From contig JBOZIK010000001.1 of the NCBI GenBank assembly GCA_051453625.1, positions 136,383,599 to 136,447,598 of the forward strand: DNA of 64,000 bases, read 5' to 3'. Of the stretch, positions 1 through 11,825 are shown one piece after another. Numbering within the stretch: position 1 is the first letter of the stretch; each line of letters opens with the position of its first letter. The stretch is from Welwitschia mirabilis (taxonomy: Eukaryota; Gnetophyta; Gnetopsida; Welwitschiales). A model generated the notes under the pieces. The model did no database searches and was not told the DNA's origin. It was given only the letters and a program-made list of their open reading frames with translations. Both the position numbers and the translations under genes were made by a program.

Positions 1-4
1 ATAA

Positions 5-6
<2 letters not shown>

Positions 7-66
<60 letters not shown>

Positions 67-67
67 C
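7..67. repeat. (AC)n then (AT)n microsatellite
   Basis: About 25 uninterrupted AC dinucleotides run straight into a short AT tract at the left edge of the window. This is a simple sequence repeat with no coding content. Confidence 0.98.
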
Positions 68-999
68 CCTAAAGAATTTCCTTATCTTGAGTGAGGTTTA
101 CTTATCATTTTAGTTGGTTTCATTTATGTTTGAAACATATTCTATCTAAAAGAATTCATGCACATGTGCTAAATTTCTACATTATCATTTTGATTTTTTT
201 TTTCTAAAAAAGGTTGTGCATATATTAGTTTAAATAAAACTATTCAGATAGATTAGAGCTATAACTAAGTTATCAGCAAGACCATAGGAGAAAACTCCCC
301 ACTGCAATACAAAAGATTAAAGAGTCAACTATTCTTTTGTAGGAGTAATCTCCTACTAAATCAAACTCAATCTAATGCACAGAATTTAGGTTGAATCCTA
401 GAACATACGATAAAAGGTACAAGAAAACAAAATAATAAAATAGGAAAGATAAGGAAAAATAAAGAAAGAAGATTAGAGAGTAATCAGTAAAAATGCAAGA
501 AATTCTCACTCTAAGCCCTTTATGTATATAGGTTTATTAGAAAACCTTTAACATTGTTAATTTTAACCATTTTTTCTACTGCTTGTATTTACTTATGTTT
601 ATTCTTGTTTAGGTGCCATTTGAGGGTAATTGCCCTATGAGCAGACATGGTATCCCATCTTAACATTCTTGGGTTTATACCTAGAAATTCATAATAGTCT
701 ACCTAGCATGAAACTTAAGCTTTGATATAATTCTTAACTTCTTTAGTCTCACTCCTAGAACTCTCCCACTCCTTAGAGTTAAAATACTCATTTAAGTTAT
801 CTAAATATTCCTACATGTCTTGTGCTAGCTCCTTCCCATTACATCTTTACTATTATCTACATTACTACAAGTTTGACTCCTCCTCAACCCCATTATCACT
901 TATGATGGTTACCTTCAGGTTGGGTCAAGATATGCATTTTCCTTTCTCTACTGCTTTTCTTCTAGGTAGAATGAGGCTATGCATTTTAGATTAGGATCC
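68..999. other. AT-rich stretch without a recognisable gene
   Basis: No long open frame and no motif I recognise on either strand. The right-hand part may belong to the degraded - strand frame described at 1192-1590, since acidic open segments continue leftwards from it, but stops are frequent. Confidence 0.5.
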
Positions 1000-1191
1000 C
1001 CATGAAGCCCTATCTCAGGCACTTCCACTTTCTCTTCCTGATGGTCCTCCTTATCCTAATAGATGTTTGGAGAAGGGATCTTTTGCCCTTTGCTATTACT
1101 AAGACTATGATTTTCATTATGCTCATCTTCTACTCTTTCTTTTTACCCTTGCCAAACCTGGCTAGTTTCCACTTCCTCCTAAGCCTATAAA

Positions 1192-1590
1192 TTAGGCTTG
1201 AGTATTTTCCATTGGTCTTTTCCCTAGCTTCTTAGTGAAGAAAAGTGAAAGGTTTAATCTTATTTCTTTCCTTAAAGCTAATAAGAAATTGAAGTGCATG
1301 TCTCTGATTTTGAAGTGATTCCTATCTTCAATGATAAATCTATCAATGAACTCCACTGCCATGACCCAAACATGCTTTAGTTCTACTTTCTAGATGTGGC
1401 CTTTTACATTTTTTGGTGTCCTATGCCCAAAAAATCAATATGCATCTAAGTGTCCATAGAAAGAAGGGAGTACCAAATATTCCTCTTCCCTCAAGCCCGT
1501 GATACATGCAATCAAGTTTAGAGTAATTGGAGTCCTCCTTCTTCCTACCATAGGCTTCCCCTTCGTAATGACCTTAGCAAATTAAGACTT
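1192..1590 (-). pseudogene. degraded - strand reading frame, unidentified
   Basis: Read on the - strand from about 1560 to 1192, a single frame runs about 123 codons with only two internal stops (TGA and TAG) before a terminal TAA. It contains the phrases TPITLNLIACITGLREEEY, KVELKHVWVMAVEFIDRF and LFFTKKLGKRPMENTQA. The composition is that of a real protein rather than a chance frame: balanced hydrophobic and charged residues, with stops of the kind produced by TGG or CAG decay. The frame can be followed a little further upstream to about 1590 with one more stop. I do not recognise the family. A retrotransposon gag or a plant mobile-domain-like protein is possible, but I see no diagnostic motif. 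Confidence 0.4.
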
Positions 1591-1599
1591 CTTTATATC

Positions 1600-3570
1600 C
1601 TATTAAGTAATTCTTGATCTTAAATTCTTTAAATATTATGATTTTTCTAAAATGTTTTTAATGATTATGCATTACATTTATAATTACATGATATTTTTAA
1701 TGATATTTTATATGTACTATTCTTTTTCACATACTAATCTTAGGTGCATTCTCTAGACATTATTTTCCAAAGATCTAGTCAATAAAGTATGTAACTTTAG
1801 GAGTGAAGAAAATTATAGAAGTTCCTTATTAACATGCAAAATTCATAATGTAACATTTTTATTTTAATCTAGTGTAAAGGATATCCTATTAGAATGATTC
1901 CATATCTCATCATGTTATCACCAAAATTATGTCTTGGAAGATGATTCATTTTTTATCCTAATCCTAGCATTATTAGTAGTGAAAAATGAAAGTTCATCTA
2001 AGTAGTGGATGAAAACTGAATCTTTCTTTCTTATATCTAAGAAGATGATTATCATATTCATGCTACCTAACTTTATTTTCTCTTCCTAATAGAAAATCAA
2101 ATTGTATTATTTAAAACAATTTAGAAACTAACATAGAAACTACCCCTTTCATATTGTACTCATTAATATATGAATCATCTATTAGCAACCTTAGTGCAAT
2201 GATTATAGATTTTTAATATAGATTCTATAACTAATACTTTATTAATTCAAATTCTTTAATAATCATAGAAGGATGTGTAACAAATAAAGAAGTGTGTTTA
2301 ATAATACTGACTTCATCCATCGCTAGTAAGAAATCATTAAAATTACAATTTTATGTCTTTATCTTTATTACTTTTATAAATGTCATTAATATGTAAAAAA
2401 TGTTAATATTTACATTATTATATATGTCATCTAAAAATACATATCAATGTCAACATGTTGATAAAATGAATCATTATTTTTCATAACCTATAATGCTTAA
2501 ATCTCTTAGTAATTACAAAATGATACTTAGATCCACCTAGATATTATATTATGAAGATTCTCATTCAAATTTGTTTGATCTTTAAGGGAATAATTATTGT
2601 AATGTCTAGTATATCTTTAGAAAGACTACTATAATGTCTTCTATAATGATAACTTTAATGATGAATGCATTCTTAAGATAATAATGTACTCCACTTTCAT
2701 CAACTGAAATAATAAAATAATCTAAACACTCAAATCCATATAATTTTTAATAAATAATTATTTTATCTTCTCTTGGGGATTACTAAGTAGTTTTTTGTTC
2801 TCTTACTGATAGTGTTAATATGTAGAGCATAATATTTTATACACCAAGGATATGGACTAATACATTTCATTACAATTAGTACACAATCTTAGGGATTCAA
2901 AAGCTATTAAGTCTCTTAAATGTATCTACCAAGTATCCTATCATATAATTTCAAAGAAAAAATAGTGGCTATATATTTTGACTTTTATCATATCTAATTA
3001 CTTATTTAACTAACATGCTGTGAATCTTTCCTTGTGATGTATTTTCTTATAAATTTTAGATTAGCTCCTAAGATAGATGTCTTTCTTAGGATAAATTAAT
3101 TTAATTTTATTGCATCATGATATCTTAGCATTACATGAAAAATAATTTTTTCTAAATTTTTTATAGTTTCATTCTCTAAATAATTTAATATTTTAATGAT
3201 GGAAGTCAAATTTTAATGTTAATTATTTAGAACATCATCATGTTTCTTATTTTGTGAAGTTTTTAGATTTACCTCTTATTTTTTAAGAAATTTGAGCCTT
3301 AGTTTATTAAGATCCTTGGATTAATTATTGATCAAAAACTTTTCCTCCTCACTTGAAAATAGAAAAGGGTATTTCACTGATATATAACAAAAAGAAAGTT
3401 TTGTCTCTTAAAGCTTATCACCTTACCCATTAGTAATAGGTTGTTTACTTTAATCTTTCAAATTCTCATTACTATTATCATAAAGAATGTTATTTATCTA
3501 ATCGTTATCCCCTCTTGCAATGGAAGAAGTTGGCTAATCAACTTCATAAAAACAAAGCTTAAAATACTTC
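1600..3570. other. AT-rich intergenic DNA, no gene seen
   Basis: About 2 kb of very AT-rich sequence. Both strands are densely interrupted by stops and I could not place any domain. Confidence 0.55.
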
Positions 3571-3574
3571 TATT

Positions 3575-4183
3575 TTACGATTTATTTTTTGTCAAAATTC
3601 TTCATATAGTGGTAAAAAGCATACACCAAAAGCACAAATTGTTTAATCTTATTTAACTAGCAAAGGGTAAAAATTGATGCTTTTTTATTTAGTAGCTCTC
3701 TAGTTCAACAAACACAAATGCTTGTATTTTAAATGATGCTCTCAAAAATTAATAAGAAATTAAGTGTAAAAGACTTGAAAATTGTGGAATCATGTAAACA
3801 ATCCAATTTTGGTGGATCCTCAAATAAANNNNNNNNNNNNNNNNNNNNNNNNNNNNNNNNNNNNNNNNNNNNNNNNNNNNNNNNNNNNNNNNNNNNNNNN
3901 NNNNNNNNNNNNNNNNNNNNNNNNNNNNTTTATGGTTTATTTTTTGTCAAAATTCTTCATATAGTGGTAAAAAGCATACACTAAAAACACAAATTGTTTA
4001 ATCTTATTCAACTAGCAAAGGGTAAAAGTTGATGCGTTTTTATTTAGTATCTCTCTAGTTCAACAAACACAAATGCTTGTATTTTAAATGATGCTCTCAA
4101 AAATTAATAAGAAATTAAGTGTAGAAGACTTGAAAGTTGTGGAATCATGTAAACAACCCAATCTTNNNNNNNNNNCAAATAAA
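3575..4183. repeat. direct duplication flanking a 100-N gap
   Basis: Sequence 3575-3828 is repeated almost exactly at 3929-4183, with the 100-base N run 3829-3928 between the copies. The left copy stops at the gap and the right copy starts at it. This is what an unmerged overlap of two contig ends looks like. The differences are few and mostly transitions. A 10-N run at 4166-4175 sits exactly where the left copy reads GGTGGATCCT. Confidence 0.9.
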
Positions 4184-4185
4184 AC

Positions 4186-5330
4186 TAAGTTTCTTTAATG
4201 AAAGAACTTCTCTTGTTAGAAAAGCCAGATAAGATAGCATCCAAACTTCTAATCAATTTCTAGTTGTAAGAGAAAAATATAAGAATCACATGGACTTTAA
4301 TTATAATCTACTAATTGATGTATCTAATAGTAACCATGTTTTATTATGCAGTAAAGGATTCTTAAAGCTCTTTTATTACTTTTAAAGAGTTTATCCTTGA
4401 TTATGATGAAATAGTACCTAGTTACAAGAATCTTTTTTAGTCATAATATTTTTATATCCTAATAACATACTTCTTAATACTGTATATATTACATATGTTG
4501 GATATTTTTAGGGAGAGGAGGCATAATGGACCATAAAATGTCATAAACATGAAAACACAAGTTCTAGTACATAAGAAAAGAGGTATTAACTAATACCCCC
4601 TTATTAAAGACATTAAATAACTACTAGGACATACTTGAAGTAAAATAAAACAACATCCTTTTAAAAAGAAAAAGCACTACATAAGACAGATGAAATAAAA
4701 TTCAGAAGTTTTTACTATTCCCAAAGGGTATAAGTCTTGAATAATTTTTCTACCACTTTGGATGCCAGTTAATGACTGTGTTTAAGGCTAGTAAGAATGC
4801 TTACTTAGTGAAGGTTCCCTAGGAAAAATCATAGATATTTAATAAGGTTCATGAAATTAATGCTTAGGAAATGACATGATGTGGTATACCTTAAGTTGAA
4901 GCTTTTCTACTTTAGTCTACACCTAAAATTTAACATGATGTGGAATATTAGATTTTACATAAAAATATAGAAAAGAATAAATTTTTACATTCTAAGAAAT
5001 AAATTTGTAACAACATAAATATAGATAATATAAAATGCAAGGTTAGATTCAATAATAGATGAAGAAATTAACTTATGATAGCTTAAGATTATCTCTAAAC
5101 AACTACAAATTTTTTATCTACTAGTAATATTTGGAGAACATTACTAATCCATGGCTAGGATTAGTAAAAATACATGTTACGAATGATTCCTTCTCTTTGC
5201 ATAAGGGAGAAAAAATGAAATACAAATATAGGTTGTAAATATAACTATGTAAAGCAATTCTTTATGAAAAAGATACAAGTTAAAGTGCTCATGTTTTAGA
5301 AGTGTAAGTATTTTTCAAAAGTTTAAAATT
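4186..5330. other. AT-rich DNA, probable retroelement debris
   Basis: No gene is visible. Short peptide-like stretches occur but none can be assigned. The position next to a - strand copia relic suggests it could be part of the same decayed element, which I cannot show. Confidence 0.4.
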
Positions 5331-5339
5331 AATCTTATA

Positions 5340-5560
5340 ATTCATATACCTTTACTATCTTCCATTCCCTTAAATTTTAAGAAATTATTATATATTATTT
5401 TACCAAATTGTAATCCCTTTAGTTTGTAATGTAGAATTTGTAAACCATTTTCCCATTACAAATTTTATACAATTGAGTCATTGGCATTATTGTTAATTAT
5501 TATATCCTCTATAAATGTGAATAAATAACTATGAATTCTTTTGATGTTATATGCATAATT
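5340..5560 (-). pseudogene. Ty1/copia reverse transcriptase relic
   Basis: On the - strand, around 5516-5469, the frame reads FIEDIIINNNANDSIV. This matches the copia reverse-transcriptase core YVDDIIxTGN..xSIV, with the catalytic YVDD changed to FIED. Downstream in the same frame are short stretches in which W and Q positions appear as stops. Copia reverse transcriptase copies element RNA into DNA; this copy cannot encode a working enzyme because of the altered active site and many stops. Identification rests on one block of about 16 residues, so it is tentative. Confidence 0.4.
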
Positions 5561-6359
5561 ATAAAGCAACTTAAATGATCTCATTATAAATAATTCCCAT
5601 TGAAAATCATACATGCTAAGGATACCAAGACCTTTACATTTAACAAGCTACTAATTTAGAGTTAAAAGAGCCTTTCAAAATGTTTTCAATTGAAATCCAT
5701 TAAAGAGAAATCTTTTAAATCAAGGAACTAAGAATTTATAATGAATTCCAATAAATAAATAATTATCTGTTGATCAGATACCTTTGAATACACATGTATC
5801 TTTTCATATAACCAAGTGAGATTAAATGATCTAATGCAAAGGATTGAGTCCATTTTAGGTCTTTGTGTCCTTAGATTTACACACTTTCATTCTAGTAAAT
5901 AATAGGTCATAAACAACATTATGTTGTAAAAGATAATTTATGATCCATTTAGCGATTATGTTTATTAAAAGCTCCTAATGAGTCCCAATTCTTCTTGTTA
6001 GTTAGAAGGAAGCATATTTTCTAAGTAACTTTGTTAAAGTATTTTTACCATTTAAAATTAACCACATAAAAATTCTTAATATAGATTTAATATTTTTAAA
6101 ATGATTAAAGGTAGTTGTCCAAAAGGATGAGTTAAAAAAATTAGTACTTGAAATTATAAACTTACATATCAAGAATATTCTTGCATAACATAATTTCTTT
6201 ACTTTTTATTTATTAATTTTCTTTGCGATCTTATTAAGAGTTTTCTTCCAAATCTTAGAGGTTATCCTATTAAAAGAGAATGGTATACCTACGATCTTAA
6301 TGAAATCATTTTTTCTAATGACCTTTTAAGTTTTATGCTTCAAAAATTAGAGATTATAT

Positions 6360-7060
6360 TTCTAAAAAAACATTTTGATATAGTTTTTCTTTAGGAAATC
6401 AAAATTTAAGGTTTTTAGGTTCAAACTGCTTGTAATAGTATTTTTTCTAATAGCATATCTTTCATCTCTTGTCATTTTAGAGGTAGAGGAGGTATAGTTA
6501 TTCTCCTCCACCATAAGTTTACTAATTAGATTATTGACCATGAACAAGACCTAAGTGCTAACTGTGTCTAGATTTGTTTAAGATAAAATAATTCTATTGT
6601 GGACATGACCAACATCTATGCCCCTTGTAGCATCCCAAAAAAATGTGTTTTATGGAAGTGGCTCCATGATTTTCTTCAAAAGTTTGTTTGGATTCTAGTA
6701 GGGATTTTAATATGATTGAAAGTGAAGTAGATAAATGAGTAGAAAATAAGAACAACCTTGATATAAATAAGCTTGATAGTCGGACGTCTTTTAAAAGCTA
6801 ATTCTAGTTACAAGATGTTGATGCTACCACAAGAATAAGTACTATAAAGCGGTGGCTTACTTGGTCTAGTAATAGAATTAGATCAAGTTTCATTACTTCT
6901 AGACTCAATTAGGTTTATTTATCATAGGATCCAAATATCACTATTTCCCACAATAAGAAGCATCTAGTTTCAGCTAATTACACTTAGGTCTTATCAGATC
7001 ACTTCCTCATATTGTGGTCCATTCAATTTCCTAATATTCATCACATCAGTAAAGGTCTCT
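6360..7060 (+). pseudogene. LINE endonuclease domain relic
   Basis: This is the apurinic/apyrimidinic-type endonuclease part of the LINE. Visible motifs are FLQE, then GRGGIVILL, then NIYAPCSIPKK and WKWLHDFLQ, then GDFN (written here as GG-then-DFN because one base has been lost before the D), and finally VLSDHFLILW. The conserved SDH histidine codon is at 7000-7002. The lost base shifts frame inside the GDFN motif, and several stops fall at codons one transition from W or Q. It precedes the reverse-transcriptase part in the usual L1 order. Confidence 0.75.
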
Positions 7061-7196
7061 TTGTTTCAATACTAATTTTCTTCATAATAGCAACATGTAT
7101 ATGCTTCTCATGCACATTTAAAACCTAGTTTCTTATCCCTTGAATAATTCTAGATGGATTGGATGATGAAATAATAGCATCATATGCACTCAGTGT

Positions 7197-7523
7197 TTGA
7201 CTAAACATGTAGGTAAATTATTAGAAGTAAATATAGACTTTTATCAGAGATGTCTCATGTCAGAAGTAGAATTTAATCAAGTGAAAATTAATTTAGGGAA
7301 CTATAGTAATCATAATTTTGATTTATTAAGAGTTTATAAAGATATACTAGAATGGGTTAAGTACTATAAGGCTCAAGGTACCCTCCTTTATGCCCATTTG
7401 TCTTTGTTAAGAATGAGAGATCAAGCTTCCTCATACTTCTTTAAAATCTTAAAAAGTAAGTACTCCTCTTTCCATATAGAAGTAATTGAAGATGGGAACA
7501 TTATTCATACCTCTAGAGAATAA
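7197..7523 (+). pseudogene. LINE inter-domain segment, open for 108 codons
   Basis: This is the longest gap-free open frame in the LINE relic. It has no domain of its own but fits the stretch between endonuclease and reverse transcriptase in plant L1 proteins. It includes a helical, charged region and the phrase MRDQASSYFFKILKSKY, which resembles the usual 'W...GD.NTKFFH' neighbourhood in degraded form. The frame stops just before an N gap, next to a duplicated contig end. It is not an independent gene. Confidence 0.5.
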
Positions 7524-7709
7524 AATCTTNNNNNNNNNNNNNNNNNNNNNNNNNNNNNNNNNNNNNNNNNNNNNNNNNNNNNNNNNNNNNNNNNNNNNNN
7601 NNNNNNNNNNNNNNNNNNNNNNNNNNNNNTAAAAGGTAAGTACTCCTATTTCCATATAGAAGTGATTGAAGATGGGAACATTATTCATACCTTTAGAGAA
7701 TAAAATCTT
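7450..7709. repeat. direct duplication flanking a 100-N gap
   Basis: 7450-7529 and 7630-7709 are near-identical 80 bp copies on either side of N run 7530-7629. The likely cause is an unmerged contig overlap inside the LINE relic. Confidence 0.9.
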
Positions 7710-7731
7710 TAAGTGTTTTTTAATCATTACT

Positions 7732-8110
7732 TTCAAGTTTTTTCTGCTAGCACTATTGATGACACAGCTATCAACATTTACCTCAACAAATTTTAGCCCT
7801 TTAATCAAAATGTTTTTGGTGATGATTAGTGTCTCTTTAAAGCTGAGTTTCTTAATGCTCTGCAACAGCTTNNNNNNNNNNNNNNNNNNNNNNNNNNNNN
7901 NNNNNNNNNNNNNNNNNNNNNNNNNNNNNNNNNNNNNNNNNNNNNNNNNNNNNNNNNNNNNNNNNNNNNNNTCAAGTTTTTTCTACTAGCACTATTGATG
8001 ACACAACTATCAACATTTACCTCAGCAAATTTTATCCCTTCAATCAAAATGTTTTTGGTGATGATCAGTGTCTCTCTAAAGCTGAGTTTCTTAATGCTCT
8101 GCAGCAGCTT
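7732..8110. repeat. direct duplication flanking a 100-N gap
   Basis: 7732-7871 and 7972-8110 are near-identical ~140 bp copies around N run 7872-7971, again most simply a contig-end overlap. The element sequence becomes continuous if one copy and the Ns are dropped. Confidence 0.9.
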
Positions 8111-9000
8111 AAGGATGGTAAAGCTTTAGAATTAGATGGCCTTCCAAGAGAATTCTTCAATAATTTCTAGCATATTATTGGAATAGATGCTTATCATATT
8201 TATAAATAAGCTCTTACTAATAGATCCATTGGGACATATATCAGTACTAGAATAGTCAAGGTTTTACCTAAATTAAGAGACTCACATAATATCAATACTT
8301 GAAGGCCTATCACTATCTTGAATGCAATCTGTAAATTATTGCCAAGGTAGTGATAAATAGATTGAAGAAATTCCTTAACACCCTTATCAGCAGAAAGAAA
8401 ATTGGTTTTATTCAAAATAGGTACATCTTAAATAATGTGCTAATAGTAGTCGAATCTATGTATTAGGTCAATACTTCCTTTCAATAAGCTATCTTTTTAA
8501 AGCTAGATTTTACTAAAGCCTACAATAGACTTGATTAGCATTTCCTTATCAAGGTTATTTATCATCATCAGCTTGGAGAAGATTTTAAAAACTTTGCTCA
8601 GATTCTTCTAATAGATGCCACTTTTATTATTTGCGTTAATTGGTTTTTTCTCAATCCATATCCCTTTAGAGATCAGTTAGGTAAGGATGCCCCTTAGTAC
8701 CATATCTTTTTATCATAGCAATAGATACTCTTGGAGCTCTTTTAAAGATCATCATTCTTTAGGAAATCTTTATGGCATTATCCTACCTAATGACAATATA
8801 GTTCTTCATACCTAATTTATAGATAATACCTTTGTCTTAATCAAAGAGACTGAATTAGATTTTTAGAGAGCCATTGATACTCTTAATTTATATTGTCTAG
8901 CTTTAGGCTTACAAATTAATTAGAATAAAACCATTTACATCCATTCGAGTCTCACTAAGAGGCCTACTTGGTCTTACCAATTTAATATTTAATAGCTTTC
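8100..9000 (+). pseudogene. LINE reverse-transcriptase core relic
   Basis: Motif order matches the reverse transcriptase of plant L1 elements. KALELDGLPREFF is followed by PITILNAICKLL and then KLDFTKAYNRLD, in which the first catalytic Asp codon is at 8506-8508. Next are GCPLVPYLFIIAIDTLGALL and the active-site block FIDN at 8816-8827. The second Asp of the usual FADD is Asn, one G-to-A change away. The segment between the blocks has frameshifts and stops such as R-stop-G for the expected RQG. The protein would be inactive. Confidence 0.8.
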
Positions 9001-9207
9001 ATCCATTAATTATTTCAAACTTTTGGGACTCTTGATAGCCTTATCAGGTAATCCATCTAATACATTATAGATTGTTATCGATAAGGTTTAATAGAAAGCT
9101 CTCAAATGATCTAGAAAATCTTTGTCCTTAGTGGGGAGGATCATTGTGTGCACTCATATCCTTAGTGCTATTCCAATTTATTATGCCTCCTTTATTGCTT
9201 CTTCTAT

Positions 9208-9574
9208 CTCTGCTTATGACATAGTCAACAAAATTCTCATATTTTTTTCTATGAGGAAATATTACAACTATCAAAGTTTTTAACAGAGTTGCATGAAATA
9301 TTTGTTGCCATTCCAAACATTTAAGTGATATAGGAACTCCTNNNNNNNNNNNNNNNNNNNNNNNNNNNNNNNNNNNNNNNNNNNNNNNNNNNNNNNNNNN
9401 NNNNNNNNNNNNNNNNNNNNNNNNNNNNNNNNNNNNNNNNNCTTTGCTTATGACATAGTCAACAAAATTCTCATATTTGTTTCTATGAGGGAATATTACA
9501 AGTATCAAAGCTTTTAACAGAGTTGCATGAAATATTTGTTATCATTCCAAACATTTAAGTGATATAAGAACTCC
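9208..9574. repeat. direct duplication flanking a 100-N gap
   Basis: 9208-9341 and 9442-9574 are near-identical ~134 bp copies around N run 9342-9441. They lie in the 3' half of the LINE relic. Probable contig-end overlap. Confidence 0.9.
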
Positions 9575-9630
9575 TTATTTAGAACATCAAGGTAATTTAT
9601 TAGCTTTTAAATGGATAATTCGATCTTTGG

Positions 9631-9758
9631 AAGGTAATAAGACATGGAAGATTTTATTTTTCCAATGGTAGTATAGGTTTTAACTATTTGTGGCAAGGTA
9701 ATAAGGCATGGAAGATTTTATTTTTCCAATGCTAGTATGGGTTTCAACTATTTATGGA
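9631..9758 (+). repeat. 64 bp tandem duplication in the LINE relic
   Basis: The segment beginning AAGGTAATAAGACATGGAAG at 9631 is repeated from 9695 with a few transitions and no N run between the copies, so this is a real tandem duplication. The 64 bp period is not a multiple of three, so it also breaks the reading frame. Confidence 0.85.
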
Positions 9759-9830
9759 AAGGTATTCATTGAAGTAATACTATCTTCTCCTATGGTAATT
9801 TCAAGGGCAAAGGCTATTATGTCCTCAAAC

Positions 9831-10434
9831 NNNNNNNNNNNNNNNNNNNNNNNNNNNNNNNNNNNNNNNNNNNNNNNNNNNNNNNNNNNNNNNNNNNNNN
9901 NNNNNNNNNNNNNNNNNNNNNNNNNNNNNNNNNNNNNNNNNNNNNNNNNNNNNNNNNNNNNNNNNNNNNNNNNNNNNNNNNNNNNNNNNNNNNNNNNNNN
10001 NNNNNNNNNNNNNNNNNNNNNNNNNNNNNNNNNNNNNNNNNNNNNNNNNNNNNNNNNNNNNNNNNNNNNNNNNNNNNNNNNNNNNNNNNNNNNNNNNNNN
10101 NNNNNNNNNNNNNNNNNNNNNNNNNNNNNNNNNNNNNNNNNNNNNNNNNNNNNNNNNNNNNNNNNNNNNNNNNNNNNNNNNNNNNNNNNNNNNNNNNNNN
10201 NNNNNNNNNNNNNNNNNNNNNNNNNNNNNNNNNNNNNNNNNNNNNNNNNNNNNNNNNNNNNNNNNNNNNNNNNNNNNNNNNNNNNNNNNNNNNNNNNNNN
10301 NNNNNNNNNNNNNNNNNNNNNNNNNNNNNNNNNNNNNNNNNNNNNNNNNNNNNNNNNNNNNNNNNNNNNNNNNNNNNNNNNNNNNNNNNNNNNNNNNNNN
10401 NNNNNNNNNNNNNNNNNNNNNNNNNNNNNNNNNN
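9831..10434. other. 604-N assembly gap
   Basis: Unknown bases. The gap lies within the C-terminal third of the LINE relic, so missing LINE sequence is the likely content. Unlike the 100-N gaps it has no obvious flanking duplication. Confidence 0.97.
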
Positions 10435-10954
10435 TCCTTAGTGGTCTTCAACCTTCAAAATTGTAGATGATCCTTTATCTTATCAGTTTCCTACTAGTTT
10501 TCGAAGATTGGCCAAAGTAAGGCTTCTCCACCTAGACCACTTTTTGTGTAGCAAGAAAATCATATTAAAATTAATTGGTTTCAACTCAAAACTAATTGAA
10601 AGGTTCAAAAATTGGATCTTTCCATTATCATGCACATAGAAAATTTGTAACCAAAATTGAGTGGAATCATAATAGCAAGAATTGGTGGGACGATTGACTC
10701 TGTCCTGATGATAGTCATATTACTAAGCTATTCCTTTCTAAGAATTGCATTTGGTTTTAGGATTTTAATAGTCTCATTAACAAGATAAATTTTAAATGAA
10801 ATCTCTCTTAGATGGAAGATAAATGGAAAGAATTTTTTAATGAGGTTGGAAAAATTAAGCTCATCCTAAAACTAAGGTTTTCTTCTGATGCCTTATCTAT
10901 TAAGGTTTACCTATTGGTCATCGTCTTTAACATTTGAGAGCTATCTATAAGAAA

Positions 10955-11060
10955 TAAAATTATTATTTTGTAAATATAATTTCTAGGATTTGCTTTCTCT
11001 CTCTTGCTCATTGTAATTTCCTATATTTGATATTAAAGAACTTGTTATTCTTGCATGTAG
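10955..11060 (+). mobile_element. LTR-end-like fragment with degenerate primer site
   Basis: This segment is clearly homologous to 15955-16065. Both share TTATTTTG, then ATTTCTA, then a CT-rich run with CTTGCTCA or CTTACTCA, then a TTTGRTATTAAAG-like block followed by TTACTCTTTCATG. The TTTGGTATTAAAG block resembles a plant initiator-Met primer-binding site (TGGTATCAGAGC) after decay, so the pair may mark the 3' ends of two LTRs of one copia element. The limits are uncertain. Confidence 0.4.
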
Positions 11061-11140
11061 TATCAAATATTTAGTGACTTTTTTCAAGGCTCTTGACCAC
11101 TCTTTAGCTTCTTAAAGCTTTTTATGACCTTTATCTTTAC

Positions 11141-11240
11141 TTGTAATCTTGGAACTTGTTTCACCTCCTTTTTTATTCCTATTGGGCCTCCTGTAATTTT
11201 GGAACTTGTTTTACCTCCTTTTTTATTCCTATTGGGCCTC
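11141..11240 (+). repeat. 50 bp tandem duplication, two copies
   Basis: 11141-11190 is repeated at 11191-11240 with only a few differences; GGAACTTGTT starts at 11151 and 11201. No gap separates the copies, so it is genuine sequence. Confidence 0.9.
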
Positions 11241-11825
11241 TTTTTAGTTTATTTTGAGCCTGTTTGCACTTTCTTTGGCTTCTTTTGCTTACGTTTTAAA
11301 AGTCTCTTTGAAGTTTTTTCCCAAAGTTTTTCTTGGATTTTTTCCTTTTCTTTTTTTTTATAGATATTGTCCTATATTTGATGCCCTTTTATCACTATTG
11401 TGATGCAGGACGTTCCACTACCATGATGAAGGAGATGCTGTTTCTCATGCTACCCTTTTTTATTGATCTGAAAGCAAATGCATTTTTTACACCATTATAG
11501 ATACTGTTAATGGTGTAGTATCAAGAGGAAGAATGAATAATAGTAGTAGTAACAAGGATTTTAAATGTAGTGAATAGTAAAAGTTCATCCATCTACAACC
11601 ACAAAGCAAACACTATTTGAATCACTTATTGCAAGAGGTGCTTGATGAAAACAACACACAACAAATGCAGACTTGAGCGTAATCTGCAATGTCAAAATGC
11701 TTTACCTCATATAATAGACCACTAACCAAAGTATTCCTAAATTAATCCAATATCATCATTTTGGCCTTCATATTTGATGTGGCACCTTCATCTCTGATGT
11801 TATACATGCCTCATCCTCATGTCTC

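Larger units (their letters stand above)
6300..11000 (+). mobile_element. L1-type LINE (non-LTR retrotransposon), decayed
   Basis: A plant L1-like ORF2 can be followed in order on the + strand. The endonuclease comes first (FLQE near 6390, RGRGGIVILL near 6480, NIYAPC near 6610, DFNMIE near 6700, SDH at 6994-7002). Next come reverse-transcriptase blocks (LDGLPREFF near 8140, RPITILNAICK near 8300, LDFTKAYNRLD near 8500, GCPLVPYLFIIAIDTLGALL near 8690, FIDN at 8816-8827, LYCLALGLQIN near 8895). A C-terminal region follows to about 10950. Family members nick target DNA and copy their own RNA into it. Stops, frameshifts, N gaps and loss of the catalytic DD pair (FADD to FIDN) make it dead. No poly(A) tail or target duplication was found. 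Confidence 0.85.

Noticed and set aside
9708-10466. Long apparent open frames on both strands
   Set aside because: Most of their length is N; the same applies to frames over 19026-19877 and 40337-41231.
11124-11363. 79-codon hydrophobic open frame as a membrane protein
   Set aside because: It comes from a T-rich strand and contains the 50 bp tandem duplication, so hydrophobicity is a composition effect.
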